Assembly: GCA_943736015.1 (NCBI GenBank)
Contig: OX031071.1
Location: 41,046,619-41,110,618, forward strand
Length of the DNA: 64,000 nucleotides
Origin: Tridacna crocea
Taxonomy: Eukaryota; Mollusca; Bivalvia; Cardiida; Cardiidae
Reading direction: 5' to 3'
In this document: positions 11,511 through 23,120 of the stretch, piece after piece
Numbering within the stretch: position 1 is the first letter of the stretch
How the letters are laid out: each line of letters begins with the position of its first letter
Made by a program: the position numbers and the translations under genes
The notes under the pieces: generated by a model
The model's input: only the letters and a program-made list of their open reading frames with translations
Told to the model about the DNA's origin: nothing
The model's database searches: none

Positions 11511-12926
11511 CTTGAGGGCCAAGATGGCCCTGGATCGCTCACCTGAGGACGATAACCTTTTGTTTTTTTTGAAGGTATTGAAACACTGGAAACAAAATCA
11601 TTATTTTGCCAAGCAATTTTTAAAAGGTCAAATGTAAAAGTCCTTTCAAAATCTGACCAGCAGTTTCAGAAAAGAAGAATTTTTAGGAGTTTCTTAATTT
11701 CCGTACAGCGCAAGTAGCCCCCATTCACCAGAGCCATGTTTCTTGACCTATCAAAATTTCGCGGACAAATTTTGAAAAATGTCATTCAAGAATTATTTCC
11801 GTGAAATAATTTTCAAATCTGACTAGCTGTTTCAGAGAAGAAGAATTTTCAAGAAATTCTTCATTTCCATATAGTGCAAGTAGCCCCCATTCAACAGGGA
11901 AATGTTTCTCGACGCATCAAACTTTCACAAACAATTTTTGAAAAGGGTCACCCAAGGAATATCTCTGTGAAAATTTTCCAAAATCTGACCGGCCGTTTCA
12001 GAGAAGAAGAATTTTTCAGAATTGCTTCATTGCCATATAGCGCAAGTAGCCCCCATTCACCAGAGCCATGTTTCTTGACGAATCAAAATTTCACGAACAA
12101 TTTTTGAAAAGGGTCACCCAAGGAACATCTCTGTGAAATTATTTCAAAATCTGACCTGCGGTATTAAAGAAGAAGATTTTTTAAGAATTTCTTCATTTCC
12201 CTATAGAGCAAGTAGCCCCCATTCACCAGAGCCATGTTTCTTGACGGATCAAAATGTCACGAACAAACTTTGAAAAGGGTCATCCAAAGAACATCTCTGT
12301 GGAATTATTTCAAAATCTGATCAGCGGTTTCAGAGAAGAAGAATTTTTAAGAATTTCTTCATTTCTGTATAGTGCAAGAAGCCCCCATTCACCAGAGCCA
12401 TGTTTCTAGATGGATCAAAATTTCGCGAACAATTTTTGAAAAGGGTCACCAAAGGAACATCTCTGTAAAATTATTTTGAAATCTGGCCAGTGGTTTCAGA
12501 GAAGAAGAATTTTTAAGAATTCCTTCATTTCTGTATAGTGCAAGAAGCCCCCATTCACCAGAGCCATGTTTCTTGACGGATCAAATCTTCGCGAACACGT
12601 TTTGAAAAGGGTCACCCAAGGAACATCTCTGTGAAATTATTTTAAAATCTGGCCAGCGGTTACAGAGAAGAAGATTTTTAAAGAATTTCCTAAAAAATTC
12701 CATTTCGTTGCCATGGCAATCAGAGTTCTTGACGGAATCAAATTCTGTGAACAATTTTTAAAGAGGACCTCTCAAGGAACATTCCAGCCAAGTTTGGTCC
12801 AAATTGGTCCAGCGGTTTAGGAGAAGTTGATGATTAAAGAATTGTTGACGACGCACGACGACCGACGGACGACGCACGACGCACGACGGACACCGGGTGA
12901 TCCTAAAAGCTCCCCTTGAGCACGTT
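11511..12926 (+). mobile_element. Tandem-repeat-cored element, 166-bp units (pearl/Helentron-like)
   Basis: The 5' end is GAGGGCCAAGATGGCCCTGG, a palindromic hairpin, followed by ATCGCTCACCTGAG. The core is about six tandem units of 166 bp marked by AGTAGCCCCCATTCACC (11714, then every 166 bp). After it come a microsatellite of CGACGCACGACGG type and the 3' end GATCCTAAAAGCTCCCCTTG plus AGCACG. It has no coding capacity. The architecture matches what is known of bivalve pearl elements and Helentron-associated elements; that class name is inference. The insertion is absent from copy A near 7255-7270. Confidence 0.8.
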
Positions 12927-13469
12927 ATTGCTGCATATATACATATACAGTATACAGGTATCAACAAAGACTTCGGTTGACCAACTTTAAATTTAGAAAT
13001 CCGCGCTTTATTTTCTGTCATATCTGTGCCGCGTGATCAGCGCAAAAAAGGAGAAATTCAGTCAAACTTTGCATCTAACCAGGTTACAAGAAAAGAAACA
13101 TGATCAGATTAAAAATATAACCGTCTGCTTTTCAGGGAAAAGTGACATTTTATCTCCATTATATTTGTGTTCTTTTACATAACCCACAGAAGGTCAGACA
13201 CGAGTCAGTGCTCTTTAGCAATGGGTGTAGATTCAGATCAGACTGTCTAATGGTTCAGGTGTCTGTTTTTCTGTCTCTGTGTGATCAGTTGCTACATACT
13301 ACAAATAAATGATATCAAGCAGGTCATCAATTAGCTGTGGATTTATAACTGAATCATGAGGCAGACTGGTCACTTGAATGCGTAAAATTGACTAATAGCA
13401 AAGAGCTTCGACCCAGATCAGCCTGCGCTGACTGTACAGGCTGATCTAGATCGAAACGTTTTGCATAAG

Positions 13470-13697
13470 CATGAATTCTTTACTAAACAACAACATTGTA
13501 GACTTCCAAAGTTAAAAAATAAGGGTTACTCACAAGCTGAATCTAGTTTTTGGAAGGGTAGGAAACATTGTTAGAGAAGGAAAAAAATAAACTGGTGGGC
13601 AGCATTTTCTCTTTTTCCCACAATGTTTTCAAAAGGCCTGTTCTTCAAAGTTGTGAAGAAAACTCAAAACTCGGGATCGTTTGGGAAAGGACCAAGC
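13470..13697 (+). mobile_element. HP-A, degraded, shared with copy A
   Basis: Counterpart of 7787-8028, with the same damaged left stem arm (GTTAGAGAAGGAAAAAAATA). The damage therefore predates the duplication. Confidence 0.7.
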
Positions 13698-13730
13698 CAT
13701 CATTTCACAGAGCACGGCTCCGTATGTTCA

Positions 13731-13958
13731 TTAACCCTTTCCCAAACGGCAAACTTTTAGACTGGACCAAATGGAAAACATTTGCAGACGACAATTCAAC
13801 TCTTGCTGAAAAGATGATTTTTGTCTATGATAGGGTAGAAAACATTGTGGGAAAAGGAGAACATGCTGGTTACCAGCATTTTCTCCTTTTCCCACATTGT
13901 TTTTAAAAGGCTACTATTCTAGACCAGTAAAAATCAGGGATTGTTTGGGAAAGAGTAA
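13731..13958 (+). mobile_element. HP-A, shared with copy A
   Basis: Counterpart of 8068-8296. The hairpin is nearly perfect (GGAGAACATGCTGG against CCAGCATTTTCTCC). Confidence 0.8.
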
Positions 13959-14513
13959 AATTTAACTACAGCCCATCGTGATCAGTATTATCAAGTTCGT
14001 GAAGTAAATGAAATGCAATTTTAGGACTGGTTTAGTCAGATTAGAAGTCAATGCGGCGTGTGATAAACAGTAGAGTCCCCTTGGCGTGTGATGTTCGCAG
14101 AGTTTCTGGTAAAATAAAATAAAAGACCACGTGTGTACTGCAACGGCTTAATGATATCGTACCAAATTACATATTGAAACCAGGGAACACATCAACAAAC
14201 GAGTTGTAGCAGTGATATAACCATAATATAGCTGAAAGCGGAATAAAACCTAATATTGAAACTAAGTAAAACCTTCTTTTTTTTTCTTTATAAATATTCC
14301 CCGGGCCTCAAAGGTATAGCTATTATTACTGGTCGTAAATTAGATTTAAAAAAATAAAGTTAGGTGCGTGTATATCAACTTTCAATTCTATTGTTGCAGG
14401 GCTCTCTCAAAAATCCACGTGACTGTTTGACGCATGTCCAATTTGAAAATCCTACCTAAATGTTTTTCCGTTTACCGCAATGATTCTGCCCTCTTACAGA
14501 AGACTTCAGCTAT

Positions 14514-14741
14514 TTAACCCTTTTCCAAACAAGCCCTTGTTTTTACGTGTCTGCAGTACAAGTCTTTTGAAAACACTGTGGAAAAAGGAGAAATTGCTCG
14601 TAACGAGCAATTTCTCCTTTTCCCACAGTGTTTTCTGCCCGTTCGGATAATTTTCTGCCATTGTTATGAAAATTAAAATTGTCGTTTGCAAACTCTTTTT
14701 ATTTGGACGAGTCTAAAATTTGTTGTTTGGGAAAGGGTTAA
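14514..14741 (-). mobile_element. HP-A with a compensated variant hairpin
   Basis: TTAA stands at both ends. The tip of the hairpin reads AAATTGCTCGT/ACGAGCAATTT where the family reads AAATGCTGGT/ACCAGCATTT. Both arms have changed together, so pairing is kept. Confidence 0.85.
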
Positions 14742-14840
14742 CTTTTTACCACACGCCAACAATTTAGACTCGTCCAAATAAAAAACTCATACAGATAACA
14801 AAATAAATGTGACTAAAACATTATAACTTTAGCCGTTCTC
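14738..14840 (+). mobile_element. HP-A left arm only
   Basis: TTAACTTTTTACCACACGCC starts on the same TTAA that ends the previous element. The left arm continues to about 14825 and then the homology stops without a hairpin. Confidence 0.6.
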
Positions 14841-14841
14841 T

Positions 14842-15875
14842 GACAAAAGGGGACTTAATGCATCTCTGTGACAAATCATCACATAATTATGGTTTCATAT
14901 TAGCGACTTTTATAAACAGACGTCTTAATCATGAGGCAGACACGTCCTTTGACATACAGAAACTTGACCGATAGCAAAAAGTTTCGGCCTAGATCAGCCT
15001 CCGCGAACTGTGCAGACTGATCTGGACCAATACATTTCCTGATCTTAGGCCCCTTTTTCACACAGTAGTGCTCATTCGTCTCGGAAGGGTAGAAAATAAT
15101 GCTGGTTTACCAACATTTTCTCCTTTTCCCGCATTGTCTTCAAACGTTTTCTCAGGTTCGTTTTCTGTTAAGTTTAAGTGACACGAAATTTGTCGTCTGC
15201 AATTTTTTCGTTATGGATGAGTCATAGAAAAATCTAGCCTTCTGCGATCTGTGACGTACTTCACGAGAATTATAGACTAAGATCGACCAAATTTCCATAC
15301 TTTCCGATCTCTGTCTGCTCTTGTTGATCCTGAAATACTTTCTTTATTACTTAAACTTATCCACTTAGCTATTTACAATACTAGATGACAAAATGTTATC
15401 CTTATCTATATTTAAGACCATTAATTAGAAGACGACACATAAAATGTAGTGTAGATTTATGTTAAATAAATGTGAGATACTGCGTTATTTCATGCTTTCC
15501 GGTAGGATATCGAGAAATAGCATGGCTGACATGGTTGACAGGTTTTGCAGATCGATGGGTGAATGTGGTTCTATTCCTGCAAATGGTTGTAACTTTACAC
15601 CTTTGTCGTGTGGTAAAGAAAATAAAGTTTGAATTTGCGCACGACTGGCAGACGAATGACGACCATTTGCAGGATATGTAGATCTAGACCTTACTTTTCG
15701 AGCAAGTTAACTCTTTTAGCCAGCGAGAATTGAGCTTTCCTAAATTCACCGAAAAAAAAAAAAAAACAATTAAAATAGCTTAAATGGATGAGATTGTTTT
15801 TGAAAGGAAGAAAAAACATCGTTAGATGAGGAGAAAATGATGGTGACCAGTATTTTCTCGTGTTCAGAAAGATTA
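14842..15875. other. Mostly unassigned; weak repeat remnants
   Basis: A GATCAGCCTCCGCG/GTGCAGACTGATC hairpin word lies at 14990-15025. HP-A stem fragments lie at 15085-15150 and 15800-15870. No exon or coding frame is convincing here. Confidence 0.4.
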
Positions 15876-16065
15876 ATACACCAGATAACTTGAAAATTTA
15901 CAAAGAGCAAAAACAGATTTTTAAACATACGTGTTGGAAAAAGAAAAACACTTTCAGACACAAAAACAAAATGGATCTAGTAAATGCAAGAAAAAATCCT
16001 CGTACTTTCTGGAAACTGCTTAAATCAAATAACACAAATTCAAGTAATAATAACAATATTTCAGG
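15876..16065 (+). pseudogene. LINE ORF2 fragment (linker between endonuclease and RT)
   Basis: The translation contains KQIFKHTCWKKKNTF, DLVNARKNPRTFWKLLKSNN and SNNNN. This is the K-rich 'R-x-FWKLLK' stretch found between the endonuclease and reverse transcriptase in many invertebrate non-LTR retrotransposons. It is about 60 residues with no flanking LINE sequence. It differs from the LINE at 50754-57967. Confidence 0.5.
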
Positions 16066-16304
16066 GGCTCGTGTTCCCTTGATTCTTTTAAAAGGCCATA
16101 TCGCCCGAGTCTTAAGAACTCAGGACTGTGTTTTACAGATAATTATTATAATCAGTATTATCATAAACAAAATGTTTCACTGCTTTTCTTCCAAAAGTTT
16201 AGTGAATTCTGCATCTTTATAAATTTTGGTGTTTTCGGATTAAAGTCACGGTGTAGAACGCGATCTTTTGAATGATTTCATGAATCCTGCGTGGCTCACT
16301 TGCA

Positions 16305-16537
16305 AAGTGTGGGACTTGTGACACGGTTAGAGCCACACTGGATATAGTAGGTTTTTCCTGACACTGTACGAGGCACACTGGATATACTGGTTTTTTCGTG
16401 ACACGGTTCGAGCCTCACTGGATATACTATTTTTCTTCGTGACAAGATTCGAGCCACACTGGATATATTGGTTTTTTCGTGACATGGTTCGAGCCACACT
16501 GGATATACTGGTTTTTTTATGGGAGTATCGTGGGACA
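16305..16537. repeat. Minisatellite, ~42-bp unit, about 5-6 copies
   Basis: The unit is built on GACACGGTTCGAGCCACACT followed by GGATATACTGGTTTTTTCGT. Copies differ by several bases each. Some units stay open in the reverse frame, but the frame has no protein character. Confidence 0.85.
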
Positions 16538-16756
16538 AAACAGTTCAGAGCCCCAGTGTATTCCTGCTGAAAACCAGAAAATACGCGATATATCGCCGTG
16601 GCATGACTAAAATAACGTTACAAGTGACGTGAATCATCAATATTGTTAGGATTTGAATATAACCTTACAAAATTACGACACACAAATTCTTTACAGACAA
16701 AAAACAGTTTGTTACTAAAATAGGATGACCGATTTAATCTCATAATTGGCCTACAA

Positions 16757-16990
16757 CATCCAAAAATGGGCATTCGGAAATTTGCTTAAGGTGTCGTCTC
16801 GCATCAACCTGTGTAGTCCGCGCCAGCTAACCTGGAACGACATTTCTGTATTTGTGTATTTTCTTTACGCAAGTTTACTGAAAAACTAATTCAAATGGAG
16901 TTGTAAATAGCCATCTTGGATTAACCTACGCAGACTGATCCGAGACTACACTTAACGCAAATGTCCGAATGTCCGTTTTTGTGAGATGCA
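16757..16990. mobile_element. Foldback element, ~230 bp
   Basis: The left end CATCCAAAAATGGGCATTCG, with ...GCTTAAGGTGTCGTCTCG, pairs inverted with CGAGACTACACTTAACGC and CGAATGTCCGTTTTTGTGAG. The central part carries words of the GATCAGCCTGCGCAGACTGATC class. No target duplication is seen. Confidence 0.6.
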
Positions 16991-17930
16991 AGATAACGCT
17001 TTGTAGCAAAACTGTCGTCTTGGACTTGAAATCGGTGAGATAGAGAACTATATATTTTTATGAATCGTTTGTTGTTCATGGCTAACACAACCAATGTACC
17101 ACATGAGAAAATACATTCATAAAGTAGACTATGTCTGTAGCGTAGAAGTTACCAATGGTGTAAGAACAAACACGTACTGCGCTTTCGGTGCAATCTGAAC
17201 TTCTTGTGCGGCGGTCACAATACCTATGTTATTTGCCAACAGAAATGAAGGGGATAGGTGGGACAAAGGAGTACAAGTTTATCTACCGAACAAAGCGCGA
17301 TTTGTCGTTGGATTTGAACCGGGAAGTGATCATCCACATATTAAACTACCTAACTATGGTATATAGTTTGTGGAGTTAAACATTCAGGGGTTGTCGCAAC
17401 ATGAACTTAGCCGATTCTTTCAATGTTTATTGCTTCAAAAGTAACTCTTCTGAAGAAATCAACCAGTAGTCTTTTAAGGATCCATCTTTGAAAGTATACA
17501 GCATCAGAAACAAGAACTATCTCCTGTTATAGGCAATCTGGAGATTGTTTTGTACGAAGTGTTTTGATATGGGCCATTGATTCAGTGAATTTAAAGACCA
17601 ATTTTTAATTTAAACCAACAGGCCAATTTAATACAAAATCTAGAATAATTTTTGTTAAAAAAATATTAGTATTGTCCTGACGTTAAACGAAACTCTTTTT
17701 CCTGCAACTTATAGACCGCCGCTTTAAAATAATGGCGTGTTTTTCATGATTCGATCAATTTCAAAACAATTTTCATTTTTACGTTAACTTACGTGTGGGG
17801 CAATAGAAAAAAGTAATTGCCTAAAGTTGCGCAGTCCAAATGCCGAACTGGAAACTATTACACTTGGAGAGGATAATAGCGAATACGATAAAAAGCTAGA
17901 GTCAGAAATATGTAACCAAAAAAACAAGAG
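16991..17930. other. No feature recognised
   Basis: This is AT-rich sequence with a 63-codon open frame at 17188-17379 that lacks recognisable motifs and clear splice sites. I see no element ends here. Confidence 0.3.
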
Positions 17931-19213
17931 GGCCATGATTTACTTGAAGTCGCTCACCTGAGCCTTTTGACCACATAGGATCCTCTTTCGAGATATTATA
18001 ACAAACATTTCTAACATGCTTTCATACTTATTGGATTGGAAATTAGGCCTTTAGTTTGTACGCAAGCCTATTTCTACACTTATGTATGTCATCAAGATAA
18101 CACTTTGACAAAGTTTCAATAACATTGAACTTCAATTGTGGCCTCTGAAGTATACACAAAGGTTTTCTAAAATTTGACACAGTTTTTCATCCGACTTAAC
18201 CCATTTTCAAACTGGCGTAGGATGTCATGAAGACAAACATCCTGACCACATTTCATGAGTACTGGACAAACAAAATTGGCCTCTAAAGCATCCACAAGGA
18301 TTTTCTTCAACTGACCTAGTTACTGATCCGACGTGGCCCATTTGCAAAATGCTTCGAGATAACATCAAGAAAACCATTCTGACTCACTTTAAGGAGTATT
18401 ATACTAAAACTGTGGATCCCAGAGTGTACACAAAGTTTTTCAAAGATTTGACCTAGTGAATTAGTTTTAGGCCAGCATGACCCATTTTCACAATCATCGA
18501 AGATATTATCAAGATAAAGACAAAAATATACTTTCTGGAGCGTACATAAGGTTTTTCTAAGATTTGAACTACTGACGTAGTTATTGACTTGACATAATCC
18601 ACTTAAGAAGTCTTCCAAAGTATCCTCAAGAAAAACATTCTGTCCAATTTTCAGGAGTATTGGACTGAAAGTGTGATCTCTACAGCATACACAAGTTTTT
18701 TGTCTAACATTTGACTTAGTGATCTAGTTATTGACCCGACATGACCCATTTTCTTACTTGTACAAGATATTATCAAGAAAAACATTATGAATAACTTTAC
18801 AGAGTATTGGACTGAAAATGTGGCATGTTGAGTATAAACAGGGTGGACCTAATGACCTAGTTTTTATCAAATTTCCGAATGACCCATTTTCAAACTGATA
18901 TGAGATATTATCAAGGCAAAGATTCAGAAGAATTTTCAAGAGCATTGGACTGAAATGTGGCCTTTAGAATGTACACGTTTTTTTTTTTTTTTTTTTCTAA
19001 GATTTGACCCAGTGACCTAGTTTTTCAACCAACCTGACTCCTTTTCGAACTCGTCCGAGATATTATCAAACCAATCTTTTTGACCAAGTTTTTGGGTATT
19101 GGACTGAAAATGTGGCCTCTAGAGCGTACACAAGGTAAAAAATGACGACAGATGACGACCGACGTACGACGGACGCTGGACACAACACGATCACTAAAGC
19201 TCACCATGAATAA
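17931..19213 (+). mobile_element. Tandem-repeat-cored element, ~147-bp units
   Basis: The 5' end AACAAGAGGGCCATGATT is followed by GTCGCTCACCTGAG. The core is about seven diverged units of ~145-150 bp with the themes GACCTAGT, TGACCCATTTTC, GAGATATTATCAAG and TGTGGCCTCTAGAG. After it come GACGACCGACGTACGACGGACG and GATCACTAAAGCTCACC. The ends match 11511-12926 and 53221-56086, but the core is unrelated. Units are more diverged than in 53221-56086, which suggests an older insertion. Confidence 0.75.
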
Positions 19214-19224
19214 CGGCGACAACT

Positions 19225-19340
19225 CAAACATAAACAGATTTGTGTAGTTGGCAGTGACTTTCTCCAGTAGACCTACTTCATTCTTCATTCGTGTAGTTGG
19301 AAATAACTTTCTCCAGTAGACCTACTTCATTCTTTCAGTG
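19225..19340. repeat. Tandem duplication, ~50-bp unit x2
   Basis: GTGTAGTTGGCAGTGACTTT/CTCCAGTAGACCTACTTCAT is repeated as GTGTAGTTGGAAATAACTTT/CTCCAGTAGACCTACTTCAT. Confidence 0.85.
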
Positions 19341-20188
19341 TCAAATATGTAAACTCGATCTATTTAGAAAGCTGAAAATACAAATTAAAGACACTAGGAC
19401 AAGTTCCAACTGGTATGCATGACAAAACAAGCGGACTGTGAGTGTCCAACAACAGACTTCAAATTCTGTGCCGTCTCCTGTAAAAGGCTCAAGCCTTATA
19501 AATATATGTTGAGAGACAATTCATAAGAAAAAAAACTGGCAAGTGAGGCAATTTACTCTAATTCCGATCAATTGCGATCCTAAATAAGGGAGCTTTTGAT
19601 AATATGTTTGAAACAGAGGAAACCAGGCTGGTAAACAGCAACAATGCTTTCTATCATACTTATATTAAACCCTATCATTTAAGCGACGTATATGTATTGT
19701 CTGTGAATGGTTATAGTTTGATCACCTCTTTTTATTATTTGTTCCTTTAACTTCTTTTCTTTTTTTCGCCCAATGGAGGGTCAAGGAAGTTCAGAATCTC
19801 CAGGATGGCGGACTTCAAAGAAAAAATATGTAGCACTATATAAGAAAGCATGGACGTTAAATGAATTCAAATTGAATAGACCTAACCATTAAACTGAAAC
19901 TTTCCCCTTTTCAATAAAGATAAAATAATGGAATAGCGGTTTATACAAGTGGTTCCTTCTTCGAAAAGATGTGATACTATAGTTTCCTGCATGTCTCCTT
20001 GCCATAACACTACAATAAAAATTACTAGTATCATAGCGGTCATCTCTGTGAAGCAATTTCCTTTAAGGTAAGAACTGTGTAATGGAAAACAGCTATTTCC
20101 ACTTATTCTGAAAAAGGGTTAATTAAGAAATCTTTTAAAAAAAAGTTGGCAACAATTTCGTATCCTCATTTTGGGGTACATGTATTCT
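19341..20188. other. No feature recognised
   Basis: AT-rich sequence without repeat ends, splice-bounded coding or RNA-like structure that I can support. Confidence 0.3.
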
Positions 20189-20411
20189 CAATTTAGTTTA
20201 TCTAAACAGTCTCAAATTAAACACAGTAAAAAATGTTATTGAAAACATTATAAGAAGAAAATGTTGGTAATCAACATTTCCTCATTTTCCAACATATGTT
20301 TTCTTTCCGTTCAAAAACAAATTTCACCATATAAGCTGTATATTGCTTGTAGTCTGCAAATGCTTTCAACTTCGACAAGTCTAAAATTTTGTCGTCTGAT
20401 AAAGAGTTAAG
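20189..20411 (-). mobile_element. HP-A with compensated variant hairpin, left end unclear
   Basis: The right end AATTTTGTCGTCTGATAAAG runs into AGTTAAG. The hairpin tip reads AATGTTGGT/ATCAACATT, where one pair has changed in both arms relative to the family. Confidence 0.65.
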
Positions 20412-20888
20412 AAAGCTTACAACGAGTTCCTAGAGAAAGCAAATGTGTAGAAATTTTCCTGTAGTAAACAAACACATGCCTTAAACAAGCACATAGTGAA
20501 TGTCTCAGAGGTGCTTAATTTGTTTACCAGAGATTAGACCGTATCCTTAAATAAGTGCTTCTCTTCCTATTATTATTATTATTTTCTTCATAAGGGAAGA
20601 TCTATTTGCTTCGATTGTCAAAATTGTCAATATGATCTGTCTTTTTACTATTATCATTGCAGTTGCATTATCTTTCACATAATTGATTTTTGGTCGAATA
20701 TTCATTGCATTATTATTTTTTTAATGTTTGACGAGAAACTGTAGTGTTTAAGCCAATAAAGTATTGTCTGATGTCTATAAATCTCGTCTAAAAACTGCTC
20801 TTTATCCCCCAAGGTACATGTATCTTAGTTGAATAAATATTAAACAAGTATAGACTATTACCTCGATGTCTTCTTGGTTAACTTATAA

Positions 20889-21134
20889 TTAACCCGACAA
20901 ACAACAAAACAATTGTCAACTTTTCAAAACGGAAAGCATTATCAGACTACAAATGAATGTGACTCAAATGACGAGAGTTGTCAGTGAAAGGGTATTAAGC
21001 ATCGTGGGAAAAGGAGAAAATGCTGATAGCAGCTGGTGACAAGCATTTTCTCCTTTTCCTAAAATGTTTTTAAACACCTCTATCCCAGGGAGTCATTTAA
21101 AACACCGTATTGTGTTGTGCAAGTAAACCGTTAA
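20889..21134 (+). mobile_element. HP-A with insertion at the hairpin tip
   Basis: TTAACCCGACAAACAACAAA starts the element and GTAAACCGTTAA ends it. About nine extra bases (ATAGCAGCTG) sit at the tip between the two stem arms. Confidence 0.75.
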
Positions 21135-21330
21135 TTGATTAAAAAGGAAGTCTATTACGCGGATTTTAGCACTACCGGTACTGCAGTCCTATAACATTCA
21201 TGTAACAATTAGTTTGTTTCCTGAGTTTGCCTTGCTGCACGATATTTAAAAAAAGAAAGCAGAAACGCAATGGCATCGGACAGGACAAAACCTTGGTATA
21301 AGCAACCGTAAGAGACCGTCACATGACACA

Positions 21331-21618
21331 ATGTTTTCTACCCTTCACAAAACAAATTTCAAATTTCCAATCACTATTATTTTGTCGTCTGCAAATGCTT
21401 TCGATTCAGACAAACCTAAGATTTTGCCGTTTGGTAATGACTACTCTTTTGGTCCTAAAACGTAATTTCGTCGTGTTAAATAGGAAATAACCGTGTCGTC
21501 AGAAACTGATTAAGTCGCTCAAGAACTGTGTGGTTGTCTCCCATTTCAATATCGCATATATTCTAGTAGGGAAACCCCTTTCCTGTCACGGAAGTTCTTT
21601 TAGAACATCCTACATATG
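21331..21618 (+). repeat. Long inverted repeat, left copy
   Basis: This segment matches the reverse complement of 24671-24975 over ~290 bp. The match includes an HP-A half (right stem arm to GCCGTTTGGTAATGAC) and unique-looking sequence beyond it (CGTGTCGTCAGAAACTGATT, CATATATTCTAGTAGGGAAA, TGTCACGGAAGTTC). Confidence 0.85.
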
Positions 21619-21699
21619 TATTTTGTATTATATTGTATTTTATAGTTGCCGGTCGAAAACTAGTATTAAAGTTTGTAACGCTTTTTTAGCAGTACATTT

Positions 21700-21935
21700 C
21701 TTTTCTAGCAGTACATTTCTTTTTATTTATTTACAATGATATCTATACTAATTGAAGTTGCCTGTATTTCTAGGAGTACATTTCTTTTTATTCATTTACA
21801 ATAATATCTATACGTTACAATACTATCAATACTAATTGAAGTTGCCTGTATTTCTAGGAGTACATTTCTTTTTATTCATTTACAATAATATCTATACGTT
21901 CCAAAAGTATCAATACTAATTGAAGTTGCCTGTAT
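21700..21935. repeat. Minisatellite, ~80-95-bp unit x3
   Basis: The unit includes GAGTACATTTCTTTTTATTC, TTTACAATAATATCTATACG and CTAATTGAAGTTGCCTGTAT. The three units differ by small internal indels. Confidence 0.85.
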
Positions 21936-22398
21936 TTTGATCCCAGAATTATTTATCTTTGGCAACCAGCGGGCCTTTAAATCGGGAAAACATTTTTTTC
22001 TTTTTTTTTCTTTTAACAATTATTTTTTCACAAGTTTCTTTTCTCTCGCAATCGTTCAACCTCTTACAAAGCAACAACATTTTAGACTATCTAAATTGAA
22101 AGCATTTCGTCGGTTTACTTCAAAAACCTCGTAACTACAGTTTGTGCGGTATAACTTTTCCTGTAAGTTTGTAATATTTGTTACATGGTTCAACGTACGA
22201 TGCAGAAAACAACCCAAGATATAAACAGCGTCATAACAAGATTTCTTCTTTGCACAGTGAGTTCTAAGTATGCCCCAGATTAAACAAGGATTGTAGAAAC
22301 AATACGTCGGTTCAAATGATTTTTTGCGAGATGAATAATCAAGCTGTCATACGTTAGAGTAAATGATCATTTTCCATACAGATGTGGATGGTGCATCT

Positions 22399-22623
22399 TT
22401 AACTCTCTAGAACACAATGACTACTTTTAACGCCCCTGAAAGAGAGGACTTTTGAAAAAAAAAATAGGGAAAAAGAGAAAATGATGGTTACCAGCATTTT
22501 CTCCTTTTCTCACAATGTTTTCTACCCTATCAAATAAAATTCATTTCATATGAGCCACGTTAAAACTGTGATCTACAATTAATTTCGACAGGTCTAAAAT
22601 TTTGTCGTGTGGTAAAGGGTTAA
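22399..22623 (-). mobile_element. HP-A, first of a chain of three
   Basis: TTAA stands at both ends; the right TTAA (22620-22623) is also the left TTAA of the next element. The hairpin is good (GAGAAAATGATGGT/ACCAGCATTTTCTC). Confidence 0.85.
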
Positions 22624-22899
22624 CTTTTTACCAGCAATACAATTTAAGCCCCATACAAACTGAAAGCATTCGCAGACGACAATTTTAATGTGGCCTAAAT
22701 GATGCAATGGTTTATTGATGGGAAAGAAAACATTGTGGGAAAGGGAGAAAATGTTGGTTACCAGCATTTTCTCCTTTTATCAAAATGTTTTCTACCCTAT
22801 CAAATAAAATTTATTTCATATGAAAAACGTTAAAACTGTTATCTACAACTACTTTTAAGTTCGACAAATCTAAAATTTTGTCGTGTGGTAAAGGTTTAA
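22620..22899. mobile_element. HP-A double-left-arm recombinant
   Basis: Both ends are of the long left-arm type. One end reads TTAACTTTTTACC followed by GCATTCGCAGACGAC. The other reads, in reverse complement, TTAAACCTTTACCACACGAC. The normal short right arm is absent, which makes the element ~280 bp and almost wholly palindromic. It probably arose by exchange at the central hairpin. Confidence 0.75.
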
Positions 22900-23120
22900 C
22901 TCTATTAGCGATACAATTCAAGCCCCGTACCAATTGAAAGCATTTGCAGACGATAATTTCACTGGGCTCAAATGGTGCAAGTGTTTATTGATAGGGACGA
23001 AAACATTTTGGGAAAAGGAGAAAATTGTGGTTACCAGCATTTTCTCCTTTTCCCAAAATGTTTTCAATAGGCTTTTTTCCAAGGTTCGTCAAAAGTCCTC
23101 ATTGTGTGAGAAAGGGTTAA
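22896..23120 (+). mobile_element. HP-A, third of the chain
   Basis: It starts on the TTAA that ends the previous element (22896-22899) and ends AAAGGGTTAA at 23120. Left-arm words TACAATTCAAGCCCCGTACC match those of 22620-22899, so these neighbours are close relatives. Confidence 0.85.

Larger units (their letters stand above)
8783..14437. repeat. Segmental tandem duplication, copy B
   Basis: Copy B directly follows copy A. It starts TTACCAGCAAATTTCCCTTT, the centre of an HP-A hairpin, and ends GACTGTTTGACGCATGT. Private insertions are the SINE at 9696-10021, family C 10513-10725, HP-A 10755-10971 and the tandem-repeat-cored element 11511-12926. It lacks 5425-5829 and 6262-6482. Confidence 0.85.

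Noticed and set aside
17188-17379. 63-codon frame as a possible exon
   Set aside because: No recognisable motif and no convincing acceptor-donor pair in the right phase.
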